Positions 1 to 13,400 of a stretch of 64,000 bases of DNA are shown piece after piece (positions within the stretch are counted from its first letter, which is position 1; every line of letters begins with the position of its first letter). Origin of the DNA: Pyrrhosoma nymphula (lineage: Eukaryota > Arthropoda > Insecta > Odonata > Coenagrionidae); NCBI GenBank assembly GCA_963573305.1, contig OY754329.1, positions 15,715,200-15,779,199 of the forward strand, written 5' to 3'. The notes beneath the pieces are model-generated. The model had not been told where the DNA came from. It was given only the letters and a program-made list of their open reading frames with translations, and ran no database searches. A program made the translations under genes and the position numbers.

Positions 1-486
1 ACTTCTCCTAACTTCCTTCACTCTTGTTCAGAATGATCTCCCCATTTGTCCCACATAATTAGCGTCACAATCCTTGCACTTCAGTCAGTAATATTTACTC
101 ATAAAATGGTTTGTTTTGTCCTTTGTTTTTTATTTAACACCTTAAATTATTTTTGTTGCAAAAAGCTATTTTGAATTGGTTCTTTGGAAAGATTTTTCCT
201 ATTCTCTGCGATATTTCAGCATAATGAGGTCATTTGCACCACTTGCGACCTGCTTCCTTAAATTCAGTTGGGTTGTAAAGAAGAGATACCAGTTTGTTCT
301 GAATTTGTTCTCCAACATGCTTTCAATCTGATGCTCTCCAACATACAGTCAAAGCCTCATTTGGTAACCATTTTTTCGGCAACCAATTTTATAGTTTTAA
401 ATGAATTCAATCCGTTCTGGCATAACTTTGTGGAAGTCCATTTTCAAATAATGACAAGGCCAACTAATTTTAAATCCACAGAGTAT

Positions 487-545
487 TTTATTGGTACAAC
501 TAGTTTCAACGCTACGGCATCATCATCAGGTACAATACCAATAAA
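487..545 (-). ncRNA. Hammerhead-ribozyme-like motif (left arm)
   Basis: On the minus strand: distal stem TTTATTG/CAATAAA (545-539 with 493-487), inner stem I GTAC/GTAC (533-530 with 497-494), core CTGATGA (529-523), hairpin 522-508 with a CGTA loop, GAAA (507-504), a very short stem III region CTAG, and predicted cleavage after T at 498. One unpaired T sits between the core and hairpin II, which is not canonical and may weaken catalysis. Activity is not shown. Confidence 0.5.
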
Positions 546-989
546 GTCATAGCCAGTGGTATATATACTCAATAATCAGGATGGAGAGGGGGAGAGGGAT
601 TAGGGGAGGGTGGGGTGGTGGTATGACGGGGGAGGAGTTAGGTGTATTCTGGGAAGAGTGGTGTGAGGGTTATGGGTCAGTGGAACGGCAAACAGTGGGG
701 TTCAAAATTCTTATCCCTATTGACCAGGGAAGCTAAAGCAGTTGAGTCACAGAGTATAGGTCCATCTTCCAAACCTTTCATAACAGAGTTAAAAACACAA
801 AGGTATTTCTTTAAAAATTCTTATCCCTAATGATCAGGGAAGCATACGTAGTGACTTTGAGTCACTGGGTGTGAGTCCATTTTCAAAAAAAATTCACAAC
901 AGAGTTAAAATTTCCTATCACCCTATTTCCCACCCTCCCCTAATCCCTCCCCACCCTGATTATTGAGTATATATACCACTGGCTGTGAC

Positions 990-1046
990 TTTATTGCTTG
1001 TACCTGATGATGACGCCGTAGCGCTGAAACTAGTTGTACCAATAAA
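990..1046 (+). ncRNA. Hammerhead-ribozyme-like motif (right arm)
   Basis: This is the mirror copy on the plus strand. Stem I is TTTATTG/CAATAAA (990-996, 1040-1046) plus GTAC/GTAC (1000-1003, 1036-1039). The core CTGATGA is at 1004-1010, the hairpin at 1011-1025 (CGC/GCG, loop CGTA), and GAAA at 1026-1029. Predicted cleavage is after T1035. Hairpin II has one A-C mismatch that the left copy lacks, so this copy is slightly more decayed. Confidence 0.48.
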
Positions 1047-1159
1047 ATACTCTGTGGATTTAAACATAGTTGGCCTTGTCATTATTTTTTTATAGTTTTA
1101 GTTCATGGTTGTAAGTTTCTCTTTTGAGTGTAGACACCACCGACCTTTGCATTGAAATA

Positions 1160-1215
1160 TTGTACCTGATGATGATGCAGATGCATTGGAACTACTAGTA
1201 CCTGCTAAGTTCTGT
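1160..1215 (+). repeat. Decayed copy of the hammerhead-like motif
   Basis: GTACCTGATGATGATGCAGA is followed by TGCATTGGAACTACTAGTAC. The stem GTAC/GTAC and the core CTGATGA are kept, hairpin II is longer (TGCA/TGCA), but GAAA reads GAAC. It lies just outside the fold-back element. Confidence 0.35.
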
Positions 1216-1314
1216 TGAAAAATACATTGTAGTTTTTACTTTGGTGCACTATGTATTTCCACAATGTTAAGCCTGATACCATAGAATAAAATACAAAGAA
1301 TGACATCTACTCAC

Positions 1315-1439
1315 CTGGAAATCATGTTCCCCTTTGGGGTTAATGTCCCTGGCCGCCACATACGTACAGTTTCCATTGAAAGAGTAATTCACTCGGTCAA
1401 AGGTCAGATAGTGGGGATCTCCAAAGCAATCACATGTGC
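1315..1439 (-). CDS. Hemocytin exon R: start of second VWD domain
   Basis: This is the last exon found. The reading is TCDCFGDPHYLTFDRVNYSF, then NGNCTYVAARD and a short tail to FQ at a GTGAGT donor. 'C.c.GDPHy.TFD...ysF.G.CtYv.a.D' is the standard VWD opening. The GDPH motif is the site of autoproteolysis in some mucin and ITI-type proteins; whether it acts here cannot be seen. It is entered in phase 1 across an intron of about 8.2 kb and ends in phase 0. The rest of the domain must lie beyond position 1. Confidence 0.93.
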
Positions 1440-4400
1440 CTAAGATGGTTAATCAATAAAAAGTAAACGATGATATTGTTAGAGTGGTGATGAAAAATTC
1501 TCATAAATTTCAACAGTATATTAAGAGGAGAATTGTGGGGGAGGTCCTTGTTTCCATAATATATGATAGACCAAAATTTAAGCTTCCAGCTTCACTGATG
1601 AAATGCCACTTTTAGGTTTAGATTATCTCCTAATTGTTTGTAACATCATTCTCTTTGAAACTTACATTTCAGCAAATATTTTTCAAGAACTTTTTTTAGT
1701 GATTTCAAAATGGAAATATGTTTCTGCATTAAACAGTAATCTGTCTTCAGCTAATGGCATTCAAGATTAGCTCCACTATATAGGTACCACTATAAATGCA
1801 TATTAAATGAATTCAATCGAAGCTGAATAAAAGCAAGCAAATGGTCAAAAATTGGGCCAATAAAGAGTAAATGATGAGTATAGCTTAGTTTTTCCACATA
1901 GATTCATTACAACAAGACGACCTAGGTTTCGACGAAGCTCGTCATCATTAGGTGTGACGATGCTTCGTCGAAACTTCGTCAGAACTACGTCGAAACCTAG
2001 CTCGTCTTGTTGTAATAAATCTAAGTGGAAAAACTAAGCTATACTTATTATTTACAATGCTAAGCAAATTCCACAAAGTCACGCCCGAGACAACGGAATA
2101 TACCAATGAAGAGAGTTATATAGTCAATTCAACTTGGGATTTATCTAATTCTGGCCATCAATTATGGGCCAAATTCATATGATAAAAATAGAAACAAATT
2201 ATGTCCAAAAAAGAGAGCATTAGTCCCATAATGGCACCTGATATTCACGTAACCATAAAGAATCACATACACACAAATGCAATAATAAAATATCACACAA
2301 AAGATTCACATTGTAGCCGTGAAAAAAATTTCAAATTACAAATGGCATACATTTAAGGAAGACCATAAATTTTGGTAATAAGTTCATAAATTTTGGACTT
2401 ATATCCATGGTTTCCTTTCCAAAGCTGAACAAAAGAAACATGATATCAGTATAGCGGTTAATTGCTCTCAGGCTTGTGACCGGGTCAGGCTCTACATTTT
2501 TGACAACGTTTTGAAGGAATAAACGCTGGCACAAATGGAGAGCCTGACCTGGTCGCAAGCCCGAGAGCAATTCAACGTCATTATTCGCCGGGAAAAAATT
2601 AAAAGATATCAGTATATAAAATTATGAGTACAGAGGTGACTTTACCATCCTTATATCCCTTTCACTATCCATTTGGAATTTCATGAAATTGTGTGATGAC
2701 ATAGAACATATATAAATAACGCTATAAAATTGGTTCTTCATAGCATAAAAATTATAATATAGGTACTCACTGTAAGATTAAAAGCAAGGGTTATCAACAT
2801 CGTGCAAAGGTAATTTTTTTTCATTGGTAGAAGAGTAAAGATTAAGATAAATAATGACACACACATCATCTTCAAATAATCAAATAATTGTGTTTTCTTC
2901 AAAGTTACCAGATAGGGGTTTCAAAAAAATACTGCCAAAAGAGTTAATTTTTCTCGAAAGAATTAAGTAAAAAAATAGTGTGCACGCAATGCCACATATA
3001 GACAATTTACATTGCACCGACAATTACTTTGACGCATACAGAAAATAGCGCTGTTTTTCTATAACAGCAAGAGCGCTTACGATTTGAATTTCCTTCAATA
3101 CACATTTCGTGAAAGTCATAAACTCTAAATTATACTTATATTCCGCATCTCGACGGTACCAGCTGCAGATCAGAAATCTAGGATGACGATGTAGTTACCT
3201 ACAGAGAAGAATCATCGATGAGCACCGGCAACATTTAAAGAGGTCTTCTCTCGGATGCTGAAGTGCTATGAATGCAGGATATCCCGATCCGCGGGCCAAC
3301 AGTCGCTCGCCGCATTGTGACGTCTTAGAATCATTGCGGCCCGAAGAGAGATGCAAGTGGGGGCCACGGAACGGTGGAAAAAAAATCACGAGGATTTCCG
3401 AAAGTAGAGTAATTGAAAATTCTCCAGAACCCAATTTGATTGATTCCTTCAACTATGCATGAGAGACGTCAGTCGGTATGTCCACATACGATGACGTTGT
3501 GCCTTTATACGCTAACAGATATTCCCAAGCATTTTATTAACTTGGACCTAATATTCTCACCAAGATCGTAATGTAAATATTAAGCTCTCTCACAGAGCAG
3601 GAGATCTTGAATGAAATTGAGAGTAACAAGATTCACCACGGCGAAGTGTTTTCCCTTCGAATCAATACTCCGAGCCCACCGGTGCGCACTATGGCACGAA
3701 GGCGGCGGAGAAAGTACCGCATATTCTTCTTAGGAATTAAAAAAATTATTTATCGCAGATTAGGAATAAAATAAGGCACAGTAATAAGTGACATCAATAT
3801 CATACTACCGACTAGTAATCTTTGCTACCGATTACGCATTCATTAGTCGTAAACGACGCTTAGAAAGGTACGATGTATGGGTCGCAGTTATACTGGTTAT
3901 GCTCAAGGCCAATGTAACGTGTTTACTATGAAACTAGAGCTCATGTATGGCCGATCGCGCACATTAGTAGAGTAATAATAGAGTTGTGGTGCTTGAAAAA
4001 CATTATATCCCCTTCGAATGTATTGTCTGTAGTTATTTCTATACTAATACGGCCTACGATCGCGAAAATTTTCCGTCAACATATCCGAGCATATATTGTT
4101 GCATACTTTACAGGAGACACTCACTTCGTAAATATTGGTCATTACCATTCCTCCCAGATGGAAATACGCACAATTATAAGGCAAGTTATTTTGCGATGAA
4201 TTAATTTTCTGATTGCGCCTCGTCCATTGATTCCATCCATAGCTGCGAGTTTTGAATTTTCGCGATGATGTGGGATCCATATCATATATGCAATCGACTG
4301 ACTTTAAGTGTAATTATTAAGAGTTAACAATTGAAATCCTCCTTCAAAAACATCTTCACTGGTGGATTCGCACTAGTAGCAAATATTTAAACACCATATT

Positions 4401-7400
4401 TTAATAATTTAAGGATAAAGTCGCATACGATGTAAAACCGCTTCGCCAAAATACAAACTAAATAACTAGTACATCTTTGTTTCTATTTGAAAAAAATTGA
4501 GAAAATAATGTACCAAAAATGAACAAACACAATAAGAAGTATCTCGCTCGTTGATCCTGGTTCCATAAAAACTGATACTAGCTCAGGGGCGGCTCCAGAC
4601 CAGCAAGGTTCGGAGCAGGGGGAGGGGGGGGGAACCACTGGCTCTGGAGATATGGAGTACTTCCTAGGAAAAGGGGAGTTTTAGTTTTAGGTCTATGAAA
4701 AAATGAATAAAATAAACCGGGTTTTGGGGGGGCAATTGCCCCTACTCCCCCCCCCCCCTTGGAGCCGCCAAAGCACTAGCTTAAGTACCCAGCAGAAATG
4801 CAGAGTGTGACCCGGTGGAGAACCCGAATAGACTTCACCTTATGATATCAACTGCTAAACGGGAATATTTTACAAAGGATCTATTGTAATGTAAGCAACT
4901 GCAGATGAGTCCCAACACTGATCTGCTGTAAAATAGCCTATATTTTACTTCAAGCTGGGGTTCCACAAGAAGTGCTCATCTCACAAGTTAATTCCTTTAC
5001 TTGAGACTGGAAGGCTCAAACTGCATGTAACAATTTCACGTTAATATCTCTCAAGATATGCCGATCTTACATAGGAGTGGGATAACGGTAAAGAGAAGGA
5101 AGAAGATCTCTAATTATATATACAATTTGTGTAATGAAAAACCCTACTCACAATAGGCCTCTGAGTCACGTAGCCAGGATTTTGTTATTTTGGGGGTGGG
5201 GGGGGGGAAGGGGTGAGTCCAAGCTGAGTATAAGCAGGAGGGGAAGGGGTGAAAATTTTTAAAAGCAGAAACAAAATTGTGTGTTTCAGCAATTAAAAGT
5301 GCAATTGCGACTGCAGTGTAACAGTCGATTTTTTAAATATTTGCTGGGAAATTTTCTGAAAGAATACAATACCCACCATATTTTGTTTGAATATTACAAA
5401 CATATTAATTGATAAAGTCGTACAAAATAAATAATAATAAACATTCCCAGTAAAAAAAACAAATATAACTTTTTTGTAAAGTGCTCTTTTATAAAATGAA
5501 ATTAAAAATTTGGCGGGGTTCCAGACCCCCTGCCCTGGCTATGTCACTGTCTGAGTGTAGTTGGAGGACTTGAAAACATTGATATCCCATAGTATGACCA
5601 GAAGGCTAAGACTTGGATGCATCTCTTCCCCTGAGAAAGTGTCATTTCAACACCACATTTGGTGTGCGACATTGGAAAATGGAGACTGAGCACCCACTTG
5701 CAGACCATGTCCCACCAGTGGTTGGGGGCCCAGGTCCCACATAACAGTCAAACCAACATCCACGACAGCATGATATGGAATCCTAGGTCAGTACATTTCA
5801 AAAAACCCTCATAATCTCTAATTAGGGTCCCAGAACCAACTGAGTACCCAAAAGGCTCAATATGCTACTATCCTCAGGAACAGAAGGCTTGGATCATCAA
5901 CCCCAGTGAAGGTTTCACAGTTTTTCATAGCAATAACTGTGCTTAGTTCAAATTAGAGAATGGACCTAAGGTTGATCAGGGCACCATTCTCATATCTGAG
6001 CTTTTAGATCTTCGTAGGTTGTATAGTGAACAAATTGGGGCCCTCTGGACTTTCTCATAGACCCTTCATCAGTCATATTCTTACCATCTACCCAAGGGCA
6101 AAATTTCAAGATAATCGGTACAGTGGTGTGTCTATTATTAGGCAATGAGCAAACATACTACTTTCAAATTCATATATGTACTGACATATTAATAGGATTT
6201 TAGGCAATAGCTAATTAGATAAAAGTTACCAAACCACACAAAAACCTTAAAACTCAGAGATACATTCGCATTTCAGCACATAGGTATTAGATTTTTAAAA
6301 ATTAACTTTAAAGAGGGCATATGCTATTCAGGGATATATCTTACTCAGGGTGGCTACTGATATCCAATTTTTAAATTCCCTGACTTTTCCCTGATGGATT
6401 CACCTATTTCCCTGACCGATCGCCAAAAGGTCACCTATTATTGGAATATTTTACTTCTACTGAAATAAATTTTTGTCGAAACTCAGAAAATGTTAACAGC
6501 TGAAATCAATACAGTAAAAGCTACGAAGTACATCCTAATGAAGAAACACACCGAGGAGGGTTGATTCTACCCACGAATGCTCTGGCAAGGCAAAGGAGAC
6601 TACTATCTCGCCTCACATGCTACCCCAAAGATGCTGACATTTTTCAAAAGATTTTTTCAGAATAATCTTAAGAAGTCTTCAATTAAAACTCTGTACAAAT
6701 ATCTCGGTGCACATATTCGTGAAACCAATTAAAATGACTACTTTATGTGAAATTTTGCATGAAAGAACGTCCGCCATTTAGTGACATATTAGCACCCAAA
6801 TATCGACCATAGTCTATTAAACTTATGCATAGGACAGGAAAAGTACCATTATCACAAATGGTATTGCTTTTAATTCCATTAAAATCCTTCCACAACTCTA
6901 CTATCTGCTTAACTTTTAAGATTTTCAAAGAAAAATCAAAACTGGTGTTATTTTGGAATGTTGGTCATGTTTGAGCCTCCATATATAAGTAATGGGTAGG
7001 ACCTAAGAAAAATGACTTACTATTTCATAAAAAGTAATCATTTGTGAGTATAAATGCCATGTTTGAAGTCTTTATCTAAAAAGAAACAATTTTGGATTTT
7101 GCCCGGCTTTTTTCCATATCAGATCACTGTGCACCGTTGCAGCGGCCAATTTATTGTCTACAAAATTGCAACATTTCCCTACACACAAGGTTTTCCTACA
7201 GCAGGTTATTGAATTATGCATACAACAGTTTTGCATTATGGTGAGTCCCCTGAACCATTGCCAGCGTTGGGGCAACCCAGGCGAGCGAGCTATATTCCTA
7301 CTGCGGCCGCACGTCAGTGGTCGTGTATCGTATTTCCGTGGCCGTGTATGTTTCCTTCGGTAAAATTACAAATTGACAATGTCTAATTCTTCAAGAAAGA

Positions 7401-10400
7401 GGTAGAATGTCGTGGTAGTTCTGGGAAGTTGAGGATTGCTGAAAAGGCATCGATGGGAAAGTTAATGTCCAATTTACTGGCAGACTCCGGCACAGGTATC
7501 ACTAAGGTGCGCAAAAAATACAAAGCAAAGCAAAGTTGTTGGACTGGATCAATATCGGATGACACAAGTGACCTTCAGAAGGGAATAACAATTTGATTAA
7601 CATGAATCAGGAAACAAAAATAAATGTAAAAATATTTGGTTAAAAAAACGTAAGCATGCCACTGAGAGCGAGAAAAACAGGAGGCAATTAGCAACGGCAG
7701 CATCATGTTCAGGAATATCATATTTGAGGTTGTTTGTGACCTGACTAAATTGCTTCGAGAGGGAGCTTAAGGGGGCCATTCAATAATTACGTCGAGCATG
7801 AAAGTTGGGGAGGGGAGGAGGGATCTTCATACTGTCTCACGAAGGGGGATATGAGAATCGAAGATGATCTTGCGTAAGACTTTGTTTACACGTGAGATTG
7901 TACTTGTGTTACCATTTTAATAATCATCATCTCATATTTTTAGAACTGCAAGCAATGATTTACTATGAGCTAGTGTGCTCCAGCTACTCTCGACCCGAGT
8001 CTTGGAAGTTAAAAAAAAAAATGAGAGGTAAAATTTTCCAAACAACATAGCCTCGGATTCCTTGTGATGAGCGTAATACATTGTGATAATGAATTTTAAC
8101 ACTACTAGGCAAATAACGCAAAACCAAAATACAAAAGGGATACATACATTGTACGTCTGATTCACAACTAAATAATTAAGATTCACCACTGAATGTCCCA
8201 CGAATTGATGGGGCTTATTCCATGCACGTCAGCGATGGACATTAGTTTTACTAGGTGAAATATTTTGGTGAAACAGATGGCGGGAATGACTGGCCGATAA
8301 ACGTAATGGTAGAAAATTAATGAAAATTTCCTTTCCCAGTTTCTCCCCGACTGTTACCAAAATTCCATGACTTTTCCAGAAATTCAAAAATCCCTGACAA
8401 TTCCAGGTTTTCCCTGACGATCGCCACTCTGTTACTAAACAGTCTCATATTACCTTTTGAACATAAGAAATCAGCATGTGAGCTATTGGGAGCAAAAGTG
8501 GCAAAAGCCAGTTTTTGCCTCACTTTAGTTAGGAGTACATAAAGTATTAATCTACCTGTATTCTGTTTTATGCACGAGTAGTGCTAATCTACCTTCCATG
8601 TTTTTACACAAGAAAGCAGCACTATAGGGTTTTATTTTTTATTTATTCCACCTTGAGTCCCATTTTACAAAAAGTGGCAATTTAGACTTACAACATTCTT
8701 GCTCCTAATGGCTCAAATGTTACAAATACAGTAGACCCTCGCTGAGCTGGACAATATGGAGTAAAGCCTAGATTACGATTGGCATCAACTTCAAACGTTA
8801 AACGGGAATTGATTTCGTTTCACGGCACCGGTTTACGGTTGTTGTGAAGCTGGGATCACTTCGGCAATCTTTGGCCAACAACATCAATCTTCGTGTTTAT
8901 GTTTACATGTGGCTCAGTGCCGCCATTGAAGATGTCCAAGATTTTGTTTTTGTACTTGGGAAACAGAAAAAAAATTATTCGACTTCTCGATCTTGAATAT
9001 CTTCCACAGGACGAACATGGATGAAGCACAGCACCACATCACAACGTGGCCCAAAGAGAAAGGTTATAAATGTAGCCCAAAACTCAAGGCAACAGGCAAA
9101 TAAAAAGCGATACCTGCTAGTCTGTGGTGTGTTCATACTGCGCATGCGCCGGCAGCAAATCGCCAGCCGTGAACGTCAAAATTGAGATTGGCTGAAATTT
9201 CAGGTTGACGGTTGAAGTTCGCGGTTGACACTTTCACGCAATCATAAACTCGTCCATAAGATCCCGTGTGTTCAACTCGACTTTGAAGTTGAAGTTCACG
9301 TCGACGCCAATCGTAAACTAGGCTTAAGGTGTTGTCAGGATTAAGCCAAGTCCGAATTATCCAGGGATATCTCTAAATGAATGCTTTTGAGAGTACATGC
9401 ACGCTCGCCAACTATTACATAACTAATATAATCTGAAACTGACTTCACCAGGCTATTTTATTGCTATACTTACATACTATTCGTGATTAAGTAGGTAACC
9501 TTTAGAAATTTAACAAACAAGAACATATTTTATAGAAATTTGTGCTGAATTCGACATTTCCTTTTCAATTCAAGGTTTGAAATAGAAAAATGGACAAGTA
9601 ATTTTAAGTTGTAATGCATAAAACTCACAGTCTCTACACTCAGCAGGGGACACACAGGAACTTCCTTTCCGAACTAATCCATCAGGGCAGAAGCATCCAG
9701 AAAAGCAAGTGTGTTCCAAATGAGGGCAGGGGTCTTCATCCATGAGAGTGCCACAGCTTGGTTCACACTGCCTTTTATAACAGTCTTTGTAAACCTCTCC
9801 AGGAGGGCATTCAGCAGCTAACAGAACATAGTTGATGCAAACATTTATTTAACTCATGACTGTGTACTCATATTAGACTATTCATATATCTCTTATCTCT
9901 ATGTCCCATTGACAATAAAAAATATACCAACTGTGGAATACCTAATTATTCCCTTGCACAATTATTATTACTAAAATTGTTTATTAAACACAATTGTTAA
10001 ATATGAATCTGATACTATATAATTATGGAGTCAACATACCACATCCATGATCAATTCTCCAATCACCAAGATCTGTAGTAGAGTCATGAGCCTTGCACTC
10101 CATGGCAAAATGGAGTAAGGTTTCACAGCCGCATTCTTTCTCTGAATGAGGCTCAAGTACCTCACCCGCATTAAGTGCTAAGCTGTGTTTCTCTTCAAGG
10201 CACTTGCATACCATTTCCAAGCATTGTGATTCAAACTTGTTCATGTCCAGCACATCTTTGCATTTGGCAAATGATTTCTTCCTAAAATACAAAAACAAAC
10301 TTCAAATAGCTATTGAAGTATTTGGAATGGCACATTGAAAAGAAATGTAACTATTTTCTACAAGCTATCACAGGGATGTGAGGCAAGGGGAGTTAGGACA

Positions 10401-13400
10401 CCAGCCTTGAAGTAGAGAGGGAACAGGGAAAACAAAGTTTGATTAAGGTTGAAAGTGAAATGTATGTCAACAGAGTGTCTTGATAGTGCCATGCTCTGTT
10501 TTTGTTGCCTAGTCACTATTTGTGCATGGGAAGAAGGAATTTTTGTACCTATCTGTCATGTAGTGTACCCATCTTATTTTGTCCTTTCTGTAGGTTCTAG
10601 AGAAGTAGAATGGAGTTAAAATAGCATTCTTAAAGTCATTCATGAAACTCACATGATCTGAATTTTTCAAGTAATATTATCCCAGTGAAGGGGATGAAAA
10701 AATGTGGCTCTTTAGTTCTGCACAAGTGGTTCTGAAGTAAAATTGAAAATGAAAATAGAACCAACACATATTGATATAATTTACAAGGATTATATCCACA
10801 TCATGGTGATCAATTCTTCATTCAATACATATAGAACTCATATTATAGCTTGCTATAATGCGTATTATGTAAAATTTTCCTTATTCGCAAACAAAATATT
10901 TATGGCTCTCAGATAATTTTTAAGCCGTTGTGAGGGACAGGATTGTCTCTTGTGTAAGTTTGCAGAACCCTGGCCTGTTGAGTATGATTACTAGTAGATT
11001 ATTTGTTTCTACAGTTATTATTGATTATGTTCATAGGCTTAATTTCAAATATTGATACACTATTGAATATGGGTTACCCAACCAAGCGAGTGAATCAAAT
11101 GCAGTGCCAGTAACACTATTTAAACCTCGCAGAATAAAAACGACACGTGGATGCTCCTTGGGTCTTTGCGCTGATGTACAATAATCTATACACATTGGGC
11201 TTATGCCTTTGTTAGGAGAAAGATCTCATGTTTCATAGGCTGGATGATCGTCCTAATGTATGTTCACGAGTCTCTTCCCAAAATTACTGAACTTGATATG
11301 AACTTCCTCGGCCTTCCTCTCCTCTCCACCACCCTGGGTCTTTCTCTCCCCCACTCTTGCCTCATCGGAGGGTCAGAGTGAAGCAATATTTTTTCCTCGA
11401 GTCAGCATCAAATTTCATCAAAAGTATCACATTTCACTCATCTCTTTCCCAAGCCCTAACTTCTCAGATGGCTTCCACTAGTTTGGGGGGAGAGGGGAGG
11501 CGTTGTCCGCTGGGAGTCCCTCATCAGTTATGACTGCGAACCAAAAGTATTACATTTCACTTATAACTTTCCCACGCCCTAACTTCTCAGGTGGCTTCCA
11601 CAAGTAGTCTTCTTAACTTTTAACTCCTAACTTCTCAGGTGGGGAGCGTCCTTTCGGGAGCCTCAGCAGCCAACTTCCATGGTTCCAAATAGTTCCAACA
11701 TGGGCCGCAACACAGATTGACTGTTATTTAGGACGATTTGAATGGTATCCACTCCCCACAAGGCGTGAAGAATGTTGCACTTCTTCATTGGTGGTTTGCT
11801 GCGATGGTAGCGCCAAGGTCAACCTGGGCCTCCGATTTAGCCGACTTCTTTGTCTTTGCTCTCTCCCCCCCACCCCTTCCGACACCAGATACTTTTTTCG
11901 GATTCCCTTTGGGAGGAGGGTGGTAAATCATTCCGTGATGAGCACAGACTGACCATGTTTCCCCCTCTCGGCTCGTATTTTGGCCTGGGTGATTCATTGA
12001 CACCACCCTGGATCATCCTGGGGTCGCATCCTGCTGCTCCGAAGCTCGCTGACTCAAAAAGCATTGACAGCTAATTACCCCACGTGCCCCTCTCACACCT
12101 CCCTAAGCCACCCTCTCATTTAGGATGAGAAAACATCACCGCTAATGTTTGGACAAGAAGAAATTTATAAGTGTGGGGCACATTCTGCGAGAACGATATA
12201 GGATTCATGTGTGATGATCACTCCATCGCCTTACGTAAACAATGAATGTTGCCATTATCAATTTGCAATGTTCATTGTTTACTAGCGTAAAATTTTTATG
12301 GATGGAAGTACGGCGAAAGCCAAAAGCCAACACTGGGTTTATACGGCTGGTGCTCAAACGAATTGAGGGGAGCCGTTATTTCAGTCGATTTAAACTGTAA
12401 TCTTACCCCGGTGGTAGCAGTGAGGTAGATTTAGCACTTACTCGTGATTTTTCCACAATCTGAAATTATGCTGCGTAGCGCCCGAGAGAGCTTTGAAACT
12501 CATCATCACATCTATAGAACAAGTAACGTACCTAGAGCATCGGAGCATACAAAGAGGGAATTGGAACTCTGATCTCAAATTAGGTACATTTTCTTTTCAA
12601 GGTGATACATTGCCACAAAGTAATTTCTATTTGAATAACTTAATGGCTTGTAGCAGAAGGTGCCAGTAAATTATGCAACCTTGATGACATAAACGAAAAA
12701 TTGTACTCATTATGGCGATACAAGAGAAATAACCATTCGCTACAACTGTCCAACTTTGTATGTTATTACCATGAGACCAACCATTGGTAAAAAATCACTC
12801 GCTACAGCCAGGTTCTCGCTATATACCACACTCGTAATGACAGACATCTACTGTATTAGGTATTGATAGCAGCTTGTTGTCTTACTTTAACTGCTACGAC
12901 TACTATGGGCTCTTCCTAGGAATTTTGGATACATAAGTTTTCAACCCAATGCAGTCATTAAATAAAAATGTCGACAAATTACAAGAGGTTAGTTCATTTC
13001 AATTGTCCTATTGGAACTGTTCAAGAAACATTACTTTTAATTCATCTCCTAACTCTGTCACGATTACAATAAACATTCCTTATCACCTTTTCCCTTCTAA
13101 ATTAGGCCATATATTCAGAAGAGATAATACACTAGGGGATTGGGAAAACGAGAATATGTTGGTGCATGCATTATTATATTGCCTGATTGGGAAATTGCCA
13201 TAGTTCATATAACTCAACTTGATACTCGCTAGTAACTACAACAACTCGATACTCGACTAGAGATCAAAAAGTACTACTCGCACATCCCTATTATTTTTGT
13301 ATTGTAGTTTGCTTTGAAGTTCGTTTGTTTTGCAACATTTTTTTTATTTAATGTCAATGTGATTTCTATTATTTATATAATTTTAAGTGTTTTTTTCGAT

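Larger units (their letters stand above)
446..1087. mobile_element. Fold-back element with hammerhead-like motifs in both arms
   Basis: Two imperfect inverted arms of about 140-180 bp (446 to about 625 and about 910 to 1087) surround a centre made of two direct copies of a roughly 90-bp unit (704-794 and 814-910). Both arms share a TATATATACTCAATAATCAG segment and its complement. Each arm contains a CCTGATGATG...GAAAC motif reading outward. There is no ORF of note. It lies in the intron after the last exon found. A Penelope/retrozyme-derived fold-back is my best guess at its origin. Confidence 0.75.

Noticed and set aside
3195..3462. Overlapping 85- and 64-codon frames
   Set aside because: Mutually antisense, no signature, single short block in an intron.
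8729..12860. CAGTAGA termini at 8729 and about 12850 as two ends of one 4.1-kb pogo element
   Set aside because: Hemocytin exons P and Q (9629-10281) lie between them and are in frame with the gene; the two ends also differ beyond the first nine bases.
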